Source of the DNA: an uncultured Methanobrevibacter sp.
GTDB lineage: Archaea > Methanobacteriota > Methanobacteria > Methanobacteriales > Methanobacteriaceae
Direction of reading: 5' to 3'
NCBI RefSeq assembly: GCF_946404245.1
Contig: NZ_CAMJCX010000004.1
Location: 1 to 59,606, forward strand
Length of the DNA stretch: 59,606 bases
Shown here: in pieces, positions 26,653-34,800 of the stretch
Position numbering within the stretch: position 1 is the first letter of the stretch
Layout: each line of letters opens with the position of its first letter
Notes under the pieces: model-generated
The model's database searches: none
The model's input: only the letters and a program-made list of their open reading frames with translations
Told to the model about the DNA's origin: nothing
Translations under genes and position numbers: made by a program

Positions 26653-27303
26653 ATGGCAGATAAAGAATTAAAGCTTGAAACAAAATGTTATGACGCTAAC
26701 GAATACGGATACCTGTATGGATTAAATCAAATGATTCCGGACGGGGATTTCGAAAAGGTCAAACCTTACTTTAGAAAATTCAAAAGAATGGATTTTGTTG
26801 AGGGCAATGTTCAGGTAACCGGAAGGCCTGAAGGATGGAGATGTCTTGAAAAGGATGTTGCCAAAGTAGAAGAGATATTGGGCATCACAAATACCCTAGA
26901 AAAAAGACAAAACAAGATTAAAGAGGCTTTTAAGGACCCCATTAAAAAATCCAACCTCATCGACCAGTCATATGAATGGCTGAAAATGCTGTTTGAGCAG
27001 ACCGGAACCCGACCGGAACAGGACCTTTCAAGGCTTGCTGTTCATTCAACAAAAATATATGACCCTCAGGACAGCTTCAAAAATGGAGCAAAGGATGGTG
27101 AAGGCGAACTGTTCATCTACACACCTCACGGTATGTGGTACATCATAAACAACAGCGGAAAATTTTCAGACAAATCACTGAACAACGTGAAAACTCCACA
27201 GGGCGGTGCAGTAGGCCACAGACTGATGTATGATGATCTGGTGGACAGGTTAATCAGAATATATACCGAAGAAAATGAATACAGTGGTGAAAGTTTATAT
27301 TAA
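26653..27303 (+). CDS. conserved protein of Methanobacteriales, unknown
   Basis: A 216-residue soluble protein of mixed helix and strand. It is well expressed by composition (many Lys, Glu, Gly; few rare codons). Visible marks are an N-terminal ETKCYDANEYGYLYGLNQMI and a C-terminal TPHGMWYIINNSGKFSD stretch. No catalytic motif is recognised. It is divergent from mdh and stands alone, with a TATA-like TTTTTATAG shortly upstream; a GTAATAAAC leader makes a leaderless message likely. Confidence 0.65.
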   Translation: MADKELKLETKCYDANEYGYLYGLNQMIPDGDFEKVKPYFRKFKRMDFVEGNVQVTGRPEGWRCLEKDVAKVEEILGITNTLEKRQNKIKEAFKDPIKKSNLIDQSYEWLKMLFEQTGTRPEQDLSRLAVHSTKIYDPQDSFKNGAKDGEGELFIYTPHGMWYIINNSGKFSDKSLNNVKTPQGGAVGHRLMYDDLVDRLIRIYTEENEYSGESLY

Positions 27304-27311
27304 TCTTCCCA

Positions 27312-27572
27312 CTATCTTTTAAATTTTAGATATAAAACTACTGCAAACAACACCACAACAACAACAATGGCCAGAATCCAATTGACAAAACCATATATCA
27401 GAGCACCTATGAAAAGAATTGCCAGATAAACTAATGTTGCCACGTTGCTTGAATGGTATATTGAATTTATCCTTCCAATGTCATGATTTTTAACCTTAAA
27501 CCCGCAGTTGCTGCAGACCGGTTCCTGGGGATTTAGAATTTTGTTACATTTTGGACATCATTGTACACTCAT
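27312..27572 (-). pseudogene. zinc-ribbon membrane protein broken by an early stop
   Basis: The minus strand encodes a coherent 81-residue frame: CPKCNKILNPQEPVCSNCGF (a four-Cys zinc ribbon), a linker KVKNHDIG, two membrane helices and KFKR before TAG at 27312. In frame, the ATG at 27570-27572 gives MSVQ, then TGA at 27558-27560, then the ribbon. So a single codon interrupts an otherwise normal zinc-ribbon/TM gene. No other start lies between the stop and the first Cys. A recent nonsense mutation or sequencing error fits best. This fills most of the 355-base gap 27304-27658; the remainder is A/T-rich promoter DNA for the next gene. Confidence 0.6.
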
Positions 27573-27658
27573 ATTTAATTATTTGTCCAATTATCATTAA
27601 ATATTTTATATGTCAAAATCAAATATTCAACTAGATTATTGTATGGTGGTTTAATTTT

Positions 27659-28456
27659 ATGCAAAAAATTGTAAATGCACATTGTCATATCTATCCGGAA
27701 AAGATAGCGGATAAAGCGGTACTTGGAATTAGAGATTTTTATGATTTGGACATGTCATTGAACGGAAAGCTGGATGACCTGATAAATGACGGAAATAAGG
27801 TTGGAGTAACACATTATCTTGTTCACTCTGTTGCTACAACACCAAAACAGGTTAAATCAATCAATGAATTTATTGCCGAATCAGTTAATGCTCATCCTGA
27901 TTTGTTTACAGGTTTCGGAACACTTCATCCTGACAGTGAAGACATTCAGGGCGATTTTGATTACTTAATTGAACTGGGTCTCAAGGGCGTCAAACTGCAT
28001 CCCGATTTTCAGCAGTTTGCAATGAATGACGAAAGGGCATTTAAAATCGGAGAAGTGGTAAGCAAAGGCAATGTTCCGATGCTTGTCCACTGCGGAGATT
28101 ACAGATACAATTATTCCAATCCTGAACAAATTAAACCATTTTTAGACAGATTCCCTGAAATAACATTCATCGGTGCTCATTTTGCAGGATGGAGCATGTG
28201 GGAGGAAGCTACTGAAAAATTAGCCGGAACACCTAACCTCTATGTTGATTTAAGTTCCAGCTTATATGACCTATCACCCGAAACAGCCCTTGAACTGATT
28301 CATGCATATGGCGCAGATAAGGTGCTGTGGGGAACCGACTATCCTATGTGGGAATCTGAAAGTGAAATGGAATACTTTAAAAAGATAGACCTGACAGATG
28401 AAGAAAGATCCATGATTCTATATGATAATGCTGCCAAGATTTTAGGTCTTGACTGA
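27659..28456 (+). CDS. amidohydrolase family 2 metal-dependent hydrolase
   Basis: A 265-residue TIM-barrel enzyme of the PF04909 group (amidohydrolases and ACMS-decarboxylase-like enzymes). Metal-binding residues are in NAHCHIYPEK (HxH-type), KLHPDF, MLVHCGD, IGAHFAG and the terminal LWGTDYP Asp. It should hydrolyse or decarboxylate a small cyclic or carboxylic compound. A GGTGG site precedes the ATG. It is a single gene ending in a palindromic terminator. Substrate unknown. Confidence 0.85.
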   Translation: MQKIVNAHCHIYPEKIADKAVLGIRDFYDLDMSLNGKLDDLINDGNKVGVTHYLVHSVATTPKQVKSINEFIAESVNAHPDLFTGFGTLHPDSEDIQGDFDYLIELGLKGVKLHPDFQQFAMNDERAFKIGEVVSKGNVPMLVHCGDYRYNYSNPEQIKPFLDRFPEITFIGAHFAGWSMWEEATEKLAGTPNLYVDLSSSLYDLSPETALELIHAYGADKVLWGTDYPMWESESEMEYFKKIDLTDEERSMILYDNAAKILGLD

Positions 28457-28473
28457 TTTTTTAACAAAAATAG

Positions 28474-28497
28474 AGTTGGCTACATATGTAGTCAACT
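28474..28497. terminator. 24-bp palindrome between convergent genes
   Basis: AGTTGGCTACAT is followed by ATGTAGTCAACT with one mismatch in twelve. It lies between the amidohydrolase (plus) and Nudix gene (minus), with T/A runs on both sides, and so probably ends both messages. Confidence 0.6.
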
Positions 28498-28524
28498 AAA
28501 ACATTTCTTTAAAAAAAAATAATA

Positions 28525-28944
28525 TTACTCTTTTTTAAATGCATTGACGGCAGGCGGAGTCAATAATCCTTTTTCAATCATCTGATTTACTTCATCCCAA
28601 CTGAACCAGCCATATTCGTCATGCTCTTCACTTATAGTGACTTCATCATTTTCACAAGTTACTTTCATTATCAGTTGAATTGATTTGACATCTTCACCTG
28701 TTTTGCAGGCGATATAATCATTTCTGACAACATTGTAAAGTGAAACGACATCAATTTCAAGGCCTGTCTCTTCCATATATTCCCTTTTCAATGCATTGTC
28801 AAAAAATTCACATTTTTTAACTTTACCACCAGGAATCTCCCATTTTCCGGCATCATGGGCTGATTTTGACCTGACCTTTAAAAGTAAAACCTTATCGTTG
28901 AGCTCGCAAATTCCACGAACAGCCAAACCCCACATTGTAGACAT
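28525..28944 (-). CDS. Nudix hydrolase (MutT/ADP-ribose type)
   Basis: A 139-residue enzyme with a complete Nudix box, GGKVKKCEFFDNALKREYME then ETG (Gx5Ex7REUxEExGU), around residues 40-62. It cleaves a nucleoside diphosphate linked to another group. The opening AVRGICELNDKVLLLKVRSK resembles MutT-like house-cleaning enzymes. It is followed closely on the same strand by the GGGtGRT pair's end but read as its own unit: the pair lies upstream with a 43-base gap before this region on the other side. Exact substrate unknown. Confidence 0.88.
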   Translation of the reverse strand: MSTMWGLAVRGICELNDKVLLLKVRSKSAHDAGKWEIPGGKVKKCEFFDNALKREYMEETGLEIDVVSLYNVVRNDYIACKTGEDVKSIQLIMKVTCENDEVTISEEHDEYGWFSWDEVNQMIEKGLLTPPAVNAFKKE

Positions 28945-28987
28945 AATATCTTCCTAAAAAAAATAGTAAAAAAGGAGTAGAACTCCC

Positions 28988-29989
28988 TTATTTTTTCATT
29001 GCTTTTTCAACAGCCACTGCAACAGCTACGGATGCACCGACCATTGGATTGTTTCCCATACCTATTAATCCCATCATTTCAACATGAGCAGGTACGGAAG
29101 ATGATCCTGCAAATTGTGCATCTGAGTGCATTCTTCCCATAGTATCGGTCATACCGTATGAAGCAGGTCCTGCAGCCATGTTATCCGGGTGCAAGGTTCT
29201 TCCTGTTCCTCCACCGGATGCAACTGAGAAGTATTTTTTGCCTTGTTCTATGCATTCTTTTTTGTAGGTTCCTGCAACAGGATGTTGGAAACGTGTTGGA
29301 TTGGTTGAATTACCTGTGATGGACACGTCAACTCCTTCCAGATGCATGATTGCTACACCTTCACGCACATCATCGGCACCGTAACATCTGACTTTTGCCC
29401 TTTCACCATCTGAATATGCTTTTTCACGAACCACTTTCACTTCTCCGGTGAAGTAATCAAATTCAGTTTGAACATAAGTGAATCCGTTGATTCTTGAAAT
29501 GATTAATGCTGCATCTTTTCCAAGACCGTTCAATATTACCCTTAACGGTTTTTCCCTTACTTCATTTGCTGAGTTTGCAATTCCTATTGCTCCTTCAGCT
29601 GCTGCAAAACTTTCGTGACCTGCAAGGAATGCGAAACATTCACTTTCATCGCTTAAAAGCATTGATGCAAGGTTACCATGACCAAGTCCCACTTTTCTGT
29701 CATCAGCCACACTTCCAGGAATACAAAATGCCTGAAGACCTTCACCGATAGCTTTTGCAGCATCGGATGCCTTTTCGCATCCTTGTTTAACAGCTATTGC
29801 CGCACCGAGTGTGTATGCCCAGCATGCATTTTCAAAACAAATAGGTTGAACTCCCTTAACGATTTCATAAGGGTCAAATCCTTTGTCAAGACAAATTTGT
29901 TTTGCTTCTTCAAGGTCTTTAATGCCGTATTTTTCTAAAACAGGAATGATTTGATCGATTCTTCTTTCATAACTTTCAAATAAACTCAT
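28988..29989 (-). CDS. GGGtGRT protein
   Basis: A 333-residue protein of the family named for its motif, here GGGTGRT at 259-265. Other visible features are a Cys-rich N-terminal half (C33, C51, C56, C71, C89, C118) and long Gly/Ala-rich stretches (GHESFAAAEGAIGIA). The enzyme role is unknown. In Clostridia and some methanogens it is paired with a NifU-like scaffold, as here, where it begins four bases after that gene's stop with a GGAGTGAT site. That suggests an Fe-S-linked enzyme or chaperone. Identification by motif is firm; function is open. Confidence 0.85.
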   Translation of the reverse strand: MSLFESYERRIDQIIPVLEKYGIKDLEEAKQICLDKGFDPYEIVKGVQPICFENACWAYTLGAAIAVKQGCEKASDAAKAIGEGLQAFCIPGSVADDRKVGLGHGNLASMLLSDESECFAFLAGHESFAAAEGAIGIANSANEVREKPLRVILNGLGKDAALIISRINGFTYVQTEFDYFTGEVKVVREKAYSDGERAKVRCYGADDVREGVAIMHLEGVDVSITGNSTNPTRFQHPVAGTYKKECIEQGKKYFSVASGGGTGRTLHPDNMAAGPASYGMTDTMGRMHSDAQFAGSSSVPAHVEMMGLIGMGNNPMVGASVAVAVAVEKAMKK

Positions 29990-29993
29990 AATA

Positions 29994-30686
29994 TCACTCC
30001 TTTCTAGGGTCTATTTTTTTAGCTGCATCATCAAATCTGCCGTATTGGCCGGTTGCCTTTTCGATTGCTTCTAGAGGTTCAACGCCATCTTTGATTGCAT
30101 CCAACATTACACCCAAGTTAATGTATTTGTATCCTATGATTTCATCATCTTCATCAAGTCCGATTTCAGTAATGTAACCTTCAGTTAACTCTAAATATCT
30201 TGGACCTTTTTCTTTTGTTGAGAATATTGTTCCAACTTGGCTTCTGTGTCCTTTTCCTAAATCTTCAAGACCAGCACCAATTTGAAGTCCTCCTTCTGAA
30301 AATGCGGATTGTGTCCTTCCATAAACAATTTGCAGGAATAATTCACGCATTGCAGTGTTAATCGCATCACAAACAAGGTCTGTGTTTAAAGCTTCAAGAA
30401 TGGTTTTTCCAACAAGTATCTCACCAGCCATTGCAGCTGAATGTGTCATACCTGAACAGCCAAGAGTTTCAACTAATGCTTCTTCAATAATTCCATCTTT
30501 AACATTCAATGTTAACTTGCAGCATCCTTGTTGCGGTGCACACCAGCCAATTCCATGAGTAAAACCTGAAATGTCAGATATCTCTTTTGCTTTTACCCAT
30601 TTTCCCTCTTCAGGTATTGGAGCAGGTCCATGGTTAGCACCTTTGCGAACTGGACACATATTTTGAATTTCTGTTGAATATATCAT
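29994..30686 (-). CDS. NifU-like iron-sulfur cluster scaffold protein
   Basis: A 230-residue protein related to the IscU/NifU scaffold fold but longer. Likely cluster ligands are C49 (GIGWCAPQQG), C55/C56 and C77 (TLGCSGMTHS), with C11 near the start. The middle (AAMAGEILVGKTILEAL) matches the IscU LI.GKT-like helix. It precedes the GGGtGRT gene with a four-base gap, so both are one operon behind an A/T-rich promoter shared divergently with the ABM gene. It probably supplies or holds a cluster for its partner. Confidence 0.8.
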   Translation of the reverse strand: MIYSTEIQNMCPVRKGANHGPAPIPEEGKWVKAKEISDISGFTHGIGWCAPQQGCCKLTLNVKDGIIEEALVETLGCSGMTHSAAMAGEILVGKTILEALNTDLVCDAINTAMRELFLQIVYGRTQSAFSEGGLQIGAGLEDLGKGHRSQVGTIFSTKEKGPRYLELTEGYITEIGLDEDDEIIGYKYINLGVMLDAIKDGVEPLEAIEKATGQYGRFDDAAKKIDPRKE

Positions 30687-30818
30687 TATTTTTCTCCAAA
30701 AAATTTTAATAATAATATTTATTAATTTTTTTAATTAAGTATTTTTGCAAAATTCAAATAGAATATCTTTAATAATATAAAAATATAATTATTCATATCA
30801 AATAATAGGTGAGTAGTT

Positions 30819-31115
30819 ATGGATTTCATATTAGTTCTAGCAAAAATCGAACCTAAAGAAGGTTGTCAAGACAGCATCATAGAAGTTTCAAAAGATTTAA
30901 TCTTTGAAACACTGCAGGAAGACGGCAATATTGATTACCAACTGTTGCAATCAATAGAAGAAGACACATTAACTTTTGTTGAAAAATGGGAATCCCCTGA
31001 TGCCTTGAAAAAGCATATGGCTTCACCACATTTCCTTAACTTTGGGGAAGAAAGTGAAGAATTTATCGAAAATATGACTATTCAAGTTATAACTGCTGAT
31101 GAACTCAGCCTATAA
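30819..31115 (+). CDS. ABM-domain (quinol monooxygenase-like) protein
   Basis: A 98-residue dimeric ferredoxin-like barrel protein of the antibiotic biosynthesis monooxygenase family. DFILVLAKIEPKEGCQDSII, the ENGNIDY-like stretch (EDGNIDYQL) and EKWESPDALKKHMASPHF are classic. Members oxidise quinols or related compounds or simply detoxify, without a cofactor; the substrate in an anaerobe is unknown. AGGTGAG precedes the ATG. It is a single gene divergent from the NifU-like operon. Confidence 0.9.
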   Translation: MDFILVLAKIEPKEGCQDSIIEVSKDLIFETLQEDGNIDYQLLQSIEEDTLTFVEKWESPDALKKHMASPHFLNFGEESEEFIENMTIQVITADELSL

Positions 31116-31209
31116 TTCTATTTTTTATTTTTTTAAACAATTATTCGCTAAATTTAAAAACTTTTTTTGATTGAAAAAATATAATATTCAAATTAAACAA
31201 AATATCATC

Positions 31210-31992
31210 ATGAATATTTTTGTAAACTGCGACAAAAACAATGAGCTTTCCCTAGAAATTCAGGACAGGATAATGCAGATTTCAGAAAACCTGGATTTGG
31301 AAGTTGTTGATGACATCAACACCTCAGACATTATCATATCCATAGGCGGCGACGGCACATTTCTAAAGACATCAAGAAAATCCAGGGAAAAACCGATAAT
31401 CGGAATAAACACAGGAACACTTGGATATCTGACTGAAATCAATCCTGAAAATATTGAACAGGCACTTAAAAATCTCATTGACGGCAATTACCATGTTGAA
31501 AATAGAATGATGCTTGAAGGTGAAATTGTTAGGGCAAATGGGGAAATTGTCAGGATCCCGCAGGCATTGAATGAGATTGGAATTTCAAAAAACATTATAG
31601 GAGTTGTCAGATTTGACGTGCTTGTCAACGGAAAACTGATCAATTCCTACACTGCAGACGGCATACTTGTATGCACACCTACAGGTTCAACCGCATATAA
31701 CCTGTCCTGCGGCGGTCCGATAGTGGATCCGACTGCAGAGATAATCACATTAACACCAATAGCTCCGCACACCATAATCAACAGAAGCATTGTTCTTGCC
31801 GACGATTCAACTGTGGACATTAAAATAACAGAACTGAGGGAAAACACATCCTCATATGTATTGTCTGACGGAAAACCAATTGAAGTGTTCAGCGCAGATA
31901 CCATAAGAATCAAAAAATCAGATAAGGTTACAAAAATAATAAAATTAGAGGATAGAAGCTTTATAGACACTATCCGTGAAACAATCAATTAA
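31210..31992 (+). CDS. nadK: NAD kinase
   Basis: A 260-residue enzyme that phosphorylates NAD to NADP. It has GGDGTFL (ATP/polyphosphate phosphate loop), NTGTLGYLTE and TPTGSTAYNLSCGGPIV, the full NAD kinase signature set. The ATG at 31210 gives the normal N-terminus (MNIFVN); a TTG 39 bases upstream would read through the promoter. A TATA-like AAAATATAATA lies about 30 bases before it and no ribosome site is present, so the message is probably leaderless. It overlaps the ferredoxin gene tail to tail by eight bases. Confidence 0.94.
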   Translation: MNIFVNCDKNNELSLEIQDRIMQISENLDLEVVDDINTSDIIISIGGDGTFLKTSRKSREKPIIGINTGTLGYLTEINPENIEQALKNLIDGNYHVENRMMLEGEIVRANGEIVRIPQALNEIGISKNIIGVVRFDVLVNGKLINSYTADGILVCTPTGSTAYNLSCGGPIVDPTAEIITLTPIAPHTIINRSIVLADDSTVDIKITELRENTSSYVLSDGKPIEVFSADTIRIKKSDKVTKIIKLEDRSFIDTIRETIN

Positions 31993-32224
31993 CTGTAATG
32001 CAGTCGTTAGGACATATTGCCATGCAAACCTTGCAGCTCTTGCATACCTGAGCATCACGAACGGTTGATACTCCCTCTACAAGCATTAAAACATTATTGG
32101 GACAAGCTATTGAACATTTTTCGCAACCGTCACACTCATCAGTGTTGATGTCAATGTGTGAGTCCTCAATTACTTCTTCCTTCTTTTCTTTCTTATTTCT
32201 TTTAAATAATGAACCTAAACCCAT
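31985..32224 (-). CDS. 2[4Fe-4S] ferredoxin with a charged N-terminal tail
   Basis: A 79-residue electron carrier. Two cluster motifs are present: CDGCEKCSIACP and CKSCKVCMAICP, each with the four ligands split between halves as usual. The first 25 residues (GLGSLFKRNKKEKKEE) are an unusual Lys/Glu-rich extension that may bind a partner or the membrane. It runs tail to tail with nadK, the stop codons overlapping. The partner enzyme is not evident from context. Confidence 0.92.
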   Translation of the reverse strand: MGLGSLFKRNKKEKKEEVIEDSHIDINTDECDGCEKCSIACPNNVLMLVEGVSTVRDAQVCKSCKVCMAICPNDCITVN

Positions 32225-32273
32225 AAGGTTAGTTTATTAAAAATAGTAAATAAAGTTAGTTATTTCAACTAAC

Positions 32274-33251
32274 TTATAAATTTTCTCTGTAAAACTCTGC
32301 AATCTTTTCAAACGGAATTACATCAGTTTTGTAGTACAGGTCAGTGTGAACTGCATCCGGAATTATCATCAGTTCCTTATTGTCACCAGTCAGTTTAGCG
32401 AATTCATCTTCTGAGAAATATCTTGAGTGAGCTTTTTCTCCATGAATCATCAATATTGGTGTTCTGATTTCATCTGAATATGCTATGATTGGCTGTGAGA
32501 TGAATGACATGCATCCTGTTACGTTCCAGCCTTCTGTTGAACCTACAGACCTTTCATGATATCCTAACGGTTCAATGTAGTAGTCATGATAATCCTTTAC
32601 AAACTGAGGCATATCGTCAGTGACCTCTTTTACAACCCCTCCGGCTCTTGCGTACTCGCCGTTTCTGTAATCTTCAGTTCTTTGGTTGTTCAGGGCGACT
32701 TTCATTTCATATCTTGCATCGGCATTGTCATCGGCATCATAATAGCCTTTTGCATTGATACGGGTCATGTTATACATTGTGGATGTCACTGTTGCCTTGA
32801 TACGTGTATCTATTGAAGCGGCATTCAATGCCATTCCTCCCCAGCCGCAGATACCGCAGATACCGATTCTTTCTGCATCAACGTCATCGTTTGTTGCCAA
32901 AAAGTCAACTGCAGCCTGGAAATCTTCTGTGTTAATGTCAGGTGATGCCATTGCCCTAGGATGACCTCCGCTTTCACCGGTGAATGAAGGATCAAAAGCT
33001 ATTGCTAAAAATCCCATTTCAGCCAATGTCTGCGCATACAGTCCTGAAACCTGTTCTTTTACAGCACCAAAAGGACCACAGCATGCAATTGCAGGCAATT
33101 TGCCTTCGGCATCTAATGGTTTATATAAGTCAGCGGCCAAGGTTATTCCATATCTGTTTATGAAAGTTACCTTTTCATGGTGCACTTTTTCGGATTTGGG
33201 AAATACTTTGTCCCATTCTTCACATAAAATAAGTTTTTCACATTCCATCAT
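32274..33251 (-). CDS. alpha/beta hydrolase, dienelactone hydrolase-like
   Basis: A 325-residue cytoplasmic hydrolase. The nucleophile elbow reads GICGICGWGGM, so the nucleophile is a Cys in place of Ser, as in dienelactone hydrolases. The oxyanion and acid residues are in IHGEKAHSRY and the His in IPDAVHTD. The early FINRYGITLAADLYKP stretch is typical of a group common in gut bacteria. It acts on esters, lactones or peptides; substrate unknown. The first of two adjacent ATG codons is used. Confidence 0.8.
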   Translation of the reverse strand: MMECEKLILCEEWDKVFPKSEKVHHEKVTFINRYGITLAADLYKPLDAEGKLPAIACCGPFGAVKEQVSGLYAQTLAEMGFLAIAFDPSFTGESGGHPRAMASPDINTEDFQAAVDFLATNDDVDAERIGICGICGWGGMALNAASIDTRIKATVTSTMYNMTRINAKGYYDADDNADARYEMKVALNNQRTEDYRNGEYARAGGVVKEVTDDMPQFVKDYHDYYIEPLGYHERSVGSTEGWNVTGCMSFISQPIIAYSDEIRTPILMIHGEKAHSRYFSEDEFAKLTGDNKELMIIPDAVHTDLYYKTDVIPFEKIAEFYRENL

Positions 33252-33343
33252 ATCAACTTTTTAAATTCAGTTAGATATGATTATAGATTATTAAATATAT
33301 AAAAGTGTTGTAATATACAACAAAAAAATAGTAAAAAATAGGT

Positions 33344-33886
33344 TTAGAATTTTAAACCTAATTCGTAAGCTTCTTTTAATTTGTCTTTTTGCTCTTCAGC
33401 AACGATTCCTGCAGGACCTGCTGAACCTGCATCAACATGACCGATTACATCATATCCCATGAATGTGAACGGTGAGAATTTAGTGAGTTCAATATAGTCT
33501 GCATAGGTTCCTTCAGGCTGGTTTTCAGTAAATATCAATGCAGCCTTACCGGATAAGCTTTTATCTGGGTTTTGTCCGATTGCATAGAATCTGTCAATGA
33601 TTAATTTTCCTTGTGCGGTCATTTGACCGTAGTAGATTGGAGTTGCAAAGATTACTCCGTCTGCTGCTACAAGCTCATCGATGATTTTGTTTCCGTCATC
33701 TGCCCTTACACATTCAGGATGTTCAGCGCAGTACATGCATGCTTTACATGGTGCGATATCACAGCCTTCCAGGAAGTATTTTACTACTTCTCCGCCGTTT
33801 TCTTCAATCCCTTTAATCATTTCGTCCATCAATACGTCACAGTTTCCGCCTTTTCTAGGGCTTGCTTGAAGTGCTACAATTTTCAT
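33344..33886 (-). CDS. iron-sulfur flavoprotein-like FMN reductase
   Basis: A 180-residue flavodoxin-fold protein with FMN loop QASPRKGGNCD and the compact cluster motif C47-x2-C50-x2-C53-x5-C59 seen in the Isf family. It should pass electrons from ferredoxin or NAD(P)H to small acceptors. The start at 33886 follows GGAG in the proper place; the ATG 15 bases upstream contains that GGAG and is rejected. It is a second such flavoprotein in the window besides 13260-13988. Confidence 0.85.
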   Translation of the reverse strand: MKIVALQASPRKGGNCDVLMDEMIKGIEENGGEVVKYFLEGCDIAPCKACMYCAEHPECVRADDGNKIIDELVAADGVIFATPIYYGQMTAQGKLIIDRFYAIGQNPDKSLSGKAALIFTENQPEGTYADYIELTKFSPFTFMGYDVIGHVDAGSAGPAGIVAEEQKDKLKEAYELGLKF

Positions 33887-33964
33887 TAAACTACTCTCCA
33901 TTTGTCTAATTATATTATATTCTTTTTGATTAATTATTTAAATCTATTCGACAAAAATAGTTAT

Positions 33965-34687
33965 ATGAAATTGTCAAAGTCCAAAGTTAACTCATATCTC
34001 AAATGCCCCCGTGAATTCAAGTTTCAATACATTGATGAAATTGAATCAAAACCCAACAAGTATATGGCATTGGGAAGCGATGTTCACCTTATAGCTGAAA
34101 AATTCACCGACAGGTTTGAGGATGATCTTGATGACATTGACATCAACAATGAATTAATCAAGATTGCAAGCGAACTGGACATTGGGTATGGCCTTGATAC
34201 ACATATTGACAATTTATCACTGTTTTTTAAAGAGGTCTTTGTGGACAATGACTACAAGCTGTTTTCAAATGAGGAATATATTATTGATAAGAAGCACAGG
34301 TTTTCAGGAATATGCGACATCATTTTAGAGGATGAAAACGGCCATCTGGTTGTGATAGACTATAAAACCAGCAATTCAAATTCATTTTCAAAATACCGTC
34401 TGGAGCTGTGCTATTACAAGTTGCTTGTCGAAAACGTATATCACAAGCAGGTTTCAAGCGTAGGAGTATTCTTTACCAAAAACGGCCGTTTGAGATTGCT
34501 TGATGTCAGTGACAATGAAAACAAACGCAAATACTTAAGCTATTCTGAAATTGATGAAGCCATTGATACAATGTATGATGTGCGTGACAAAATAAACAGG
34601 AAAATATTTCCTAAAAAAGAACAGTATTTATGCAGATACTGCACTTATAAGGAACTCTGTAAAGATGAGTTCTACTTTTTTAGATGA
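33965..34687 (+). CDS. Cas4/RecB-like PD-(D/E)xK nuclease, orphan
   Basis: A 240-residue nuclease of the RecB/Cas4 clan. Active-site residues are H41 (GSDVH), D118 (GICDII) and D132/K134 (IDYKTS). Cysteines C14, C223, C226 and C232 match the one-plus-three pattern that holds a 4Fe-4S cluster in Cas4 and AddB-type nucleases. No CRISPR array or other cas gene is nearby, so it is probably a DNA-repair or end-processing enzyme. The ATG at 33965 starts the conserved LSKSKVNSYLKCP; the longer frame upstream is promoter DNA. Confidence 0.82.
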   Translation: MKLSKSKVNSYLKCPREFKFQYIDEIESKPNKYMALGSDVHLIAEKFTDRFEDDLDDIDINNELIKIASELDIGYGLDTHIDNLSLFFKEVFVDNDYKLFSNEEYIIDKKHRFSGICDIILEDENGHLVVIDYKTSNSNSFSKYRLELCYYKLLVENVYHKQVSSVGVFFTKNGRLRLLDVSDNENKRKYLSYSEIDEAIDTMYDVRDKINRKIFPKKEQYLCRYCTYKELCKDEFYFFR

Positions 34688-34717
34688 TTAATTAATATTT
34701 TTTAATGAAATAATATT

Positions 34718-34750
34718 AATAAATTTAGGTATGCATAAAAATTTATATAG
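34718..34750 (+). promoter_or_regulatory. promoter of the LCMT-like gene with shared element
   Basis: AATAAATTTAGG (34718-34729), a spacer GTATGCATAAAA-like region, then TATA element ATTTATATA (34741-34749). It matches the promoter at 36859-36891 at 25 of the first 30 positions, at identical spacing to TATA. The start would fall near 34772, leaving a short leader with GGAGG at 34789-34793. Confidence 0.6.
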
Positions 34751-34800
34751 TATTAGCCACTATTTTTATATAATTCAAATTAAACTATGGAGGAATACTT

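Noticed and set aside
27555-27560. Selenocysteine at the TGA before the zinc ribbon
   Set aside because: No selenocysteine insertion structure is recognisable and nothing else in the window suggests selenium use; a nonsense change is simpler.
31171-31209. Longer NAD kinase start at a TTG
   Set aside because: The region contains the TATA element and NAD kinases start at the MNIFVN position.
33902-33964. N-terminal extension of the Cas4-like nuclease
   Set aside because: The extra 21 residues are hydrophobic AT-rich promoter sequence; the family start is at the ATG at 33965.
33965-34687. CRISPR-associated cas4 locus
   Set aside because: No direct-repeat array and no other cas gene within the window.
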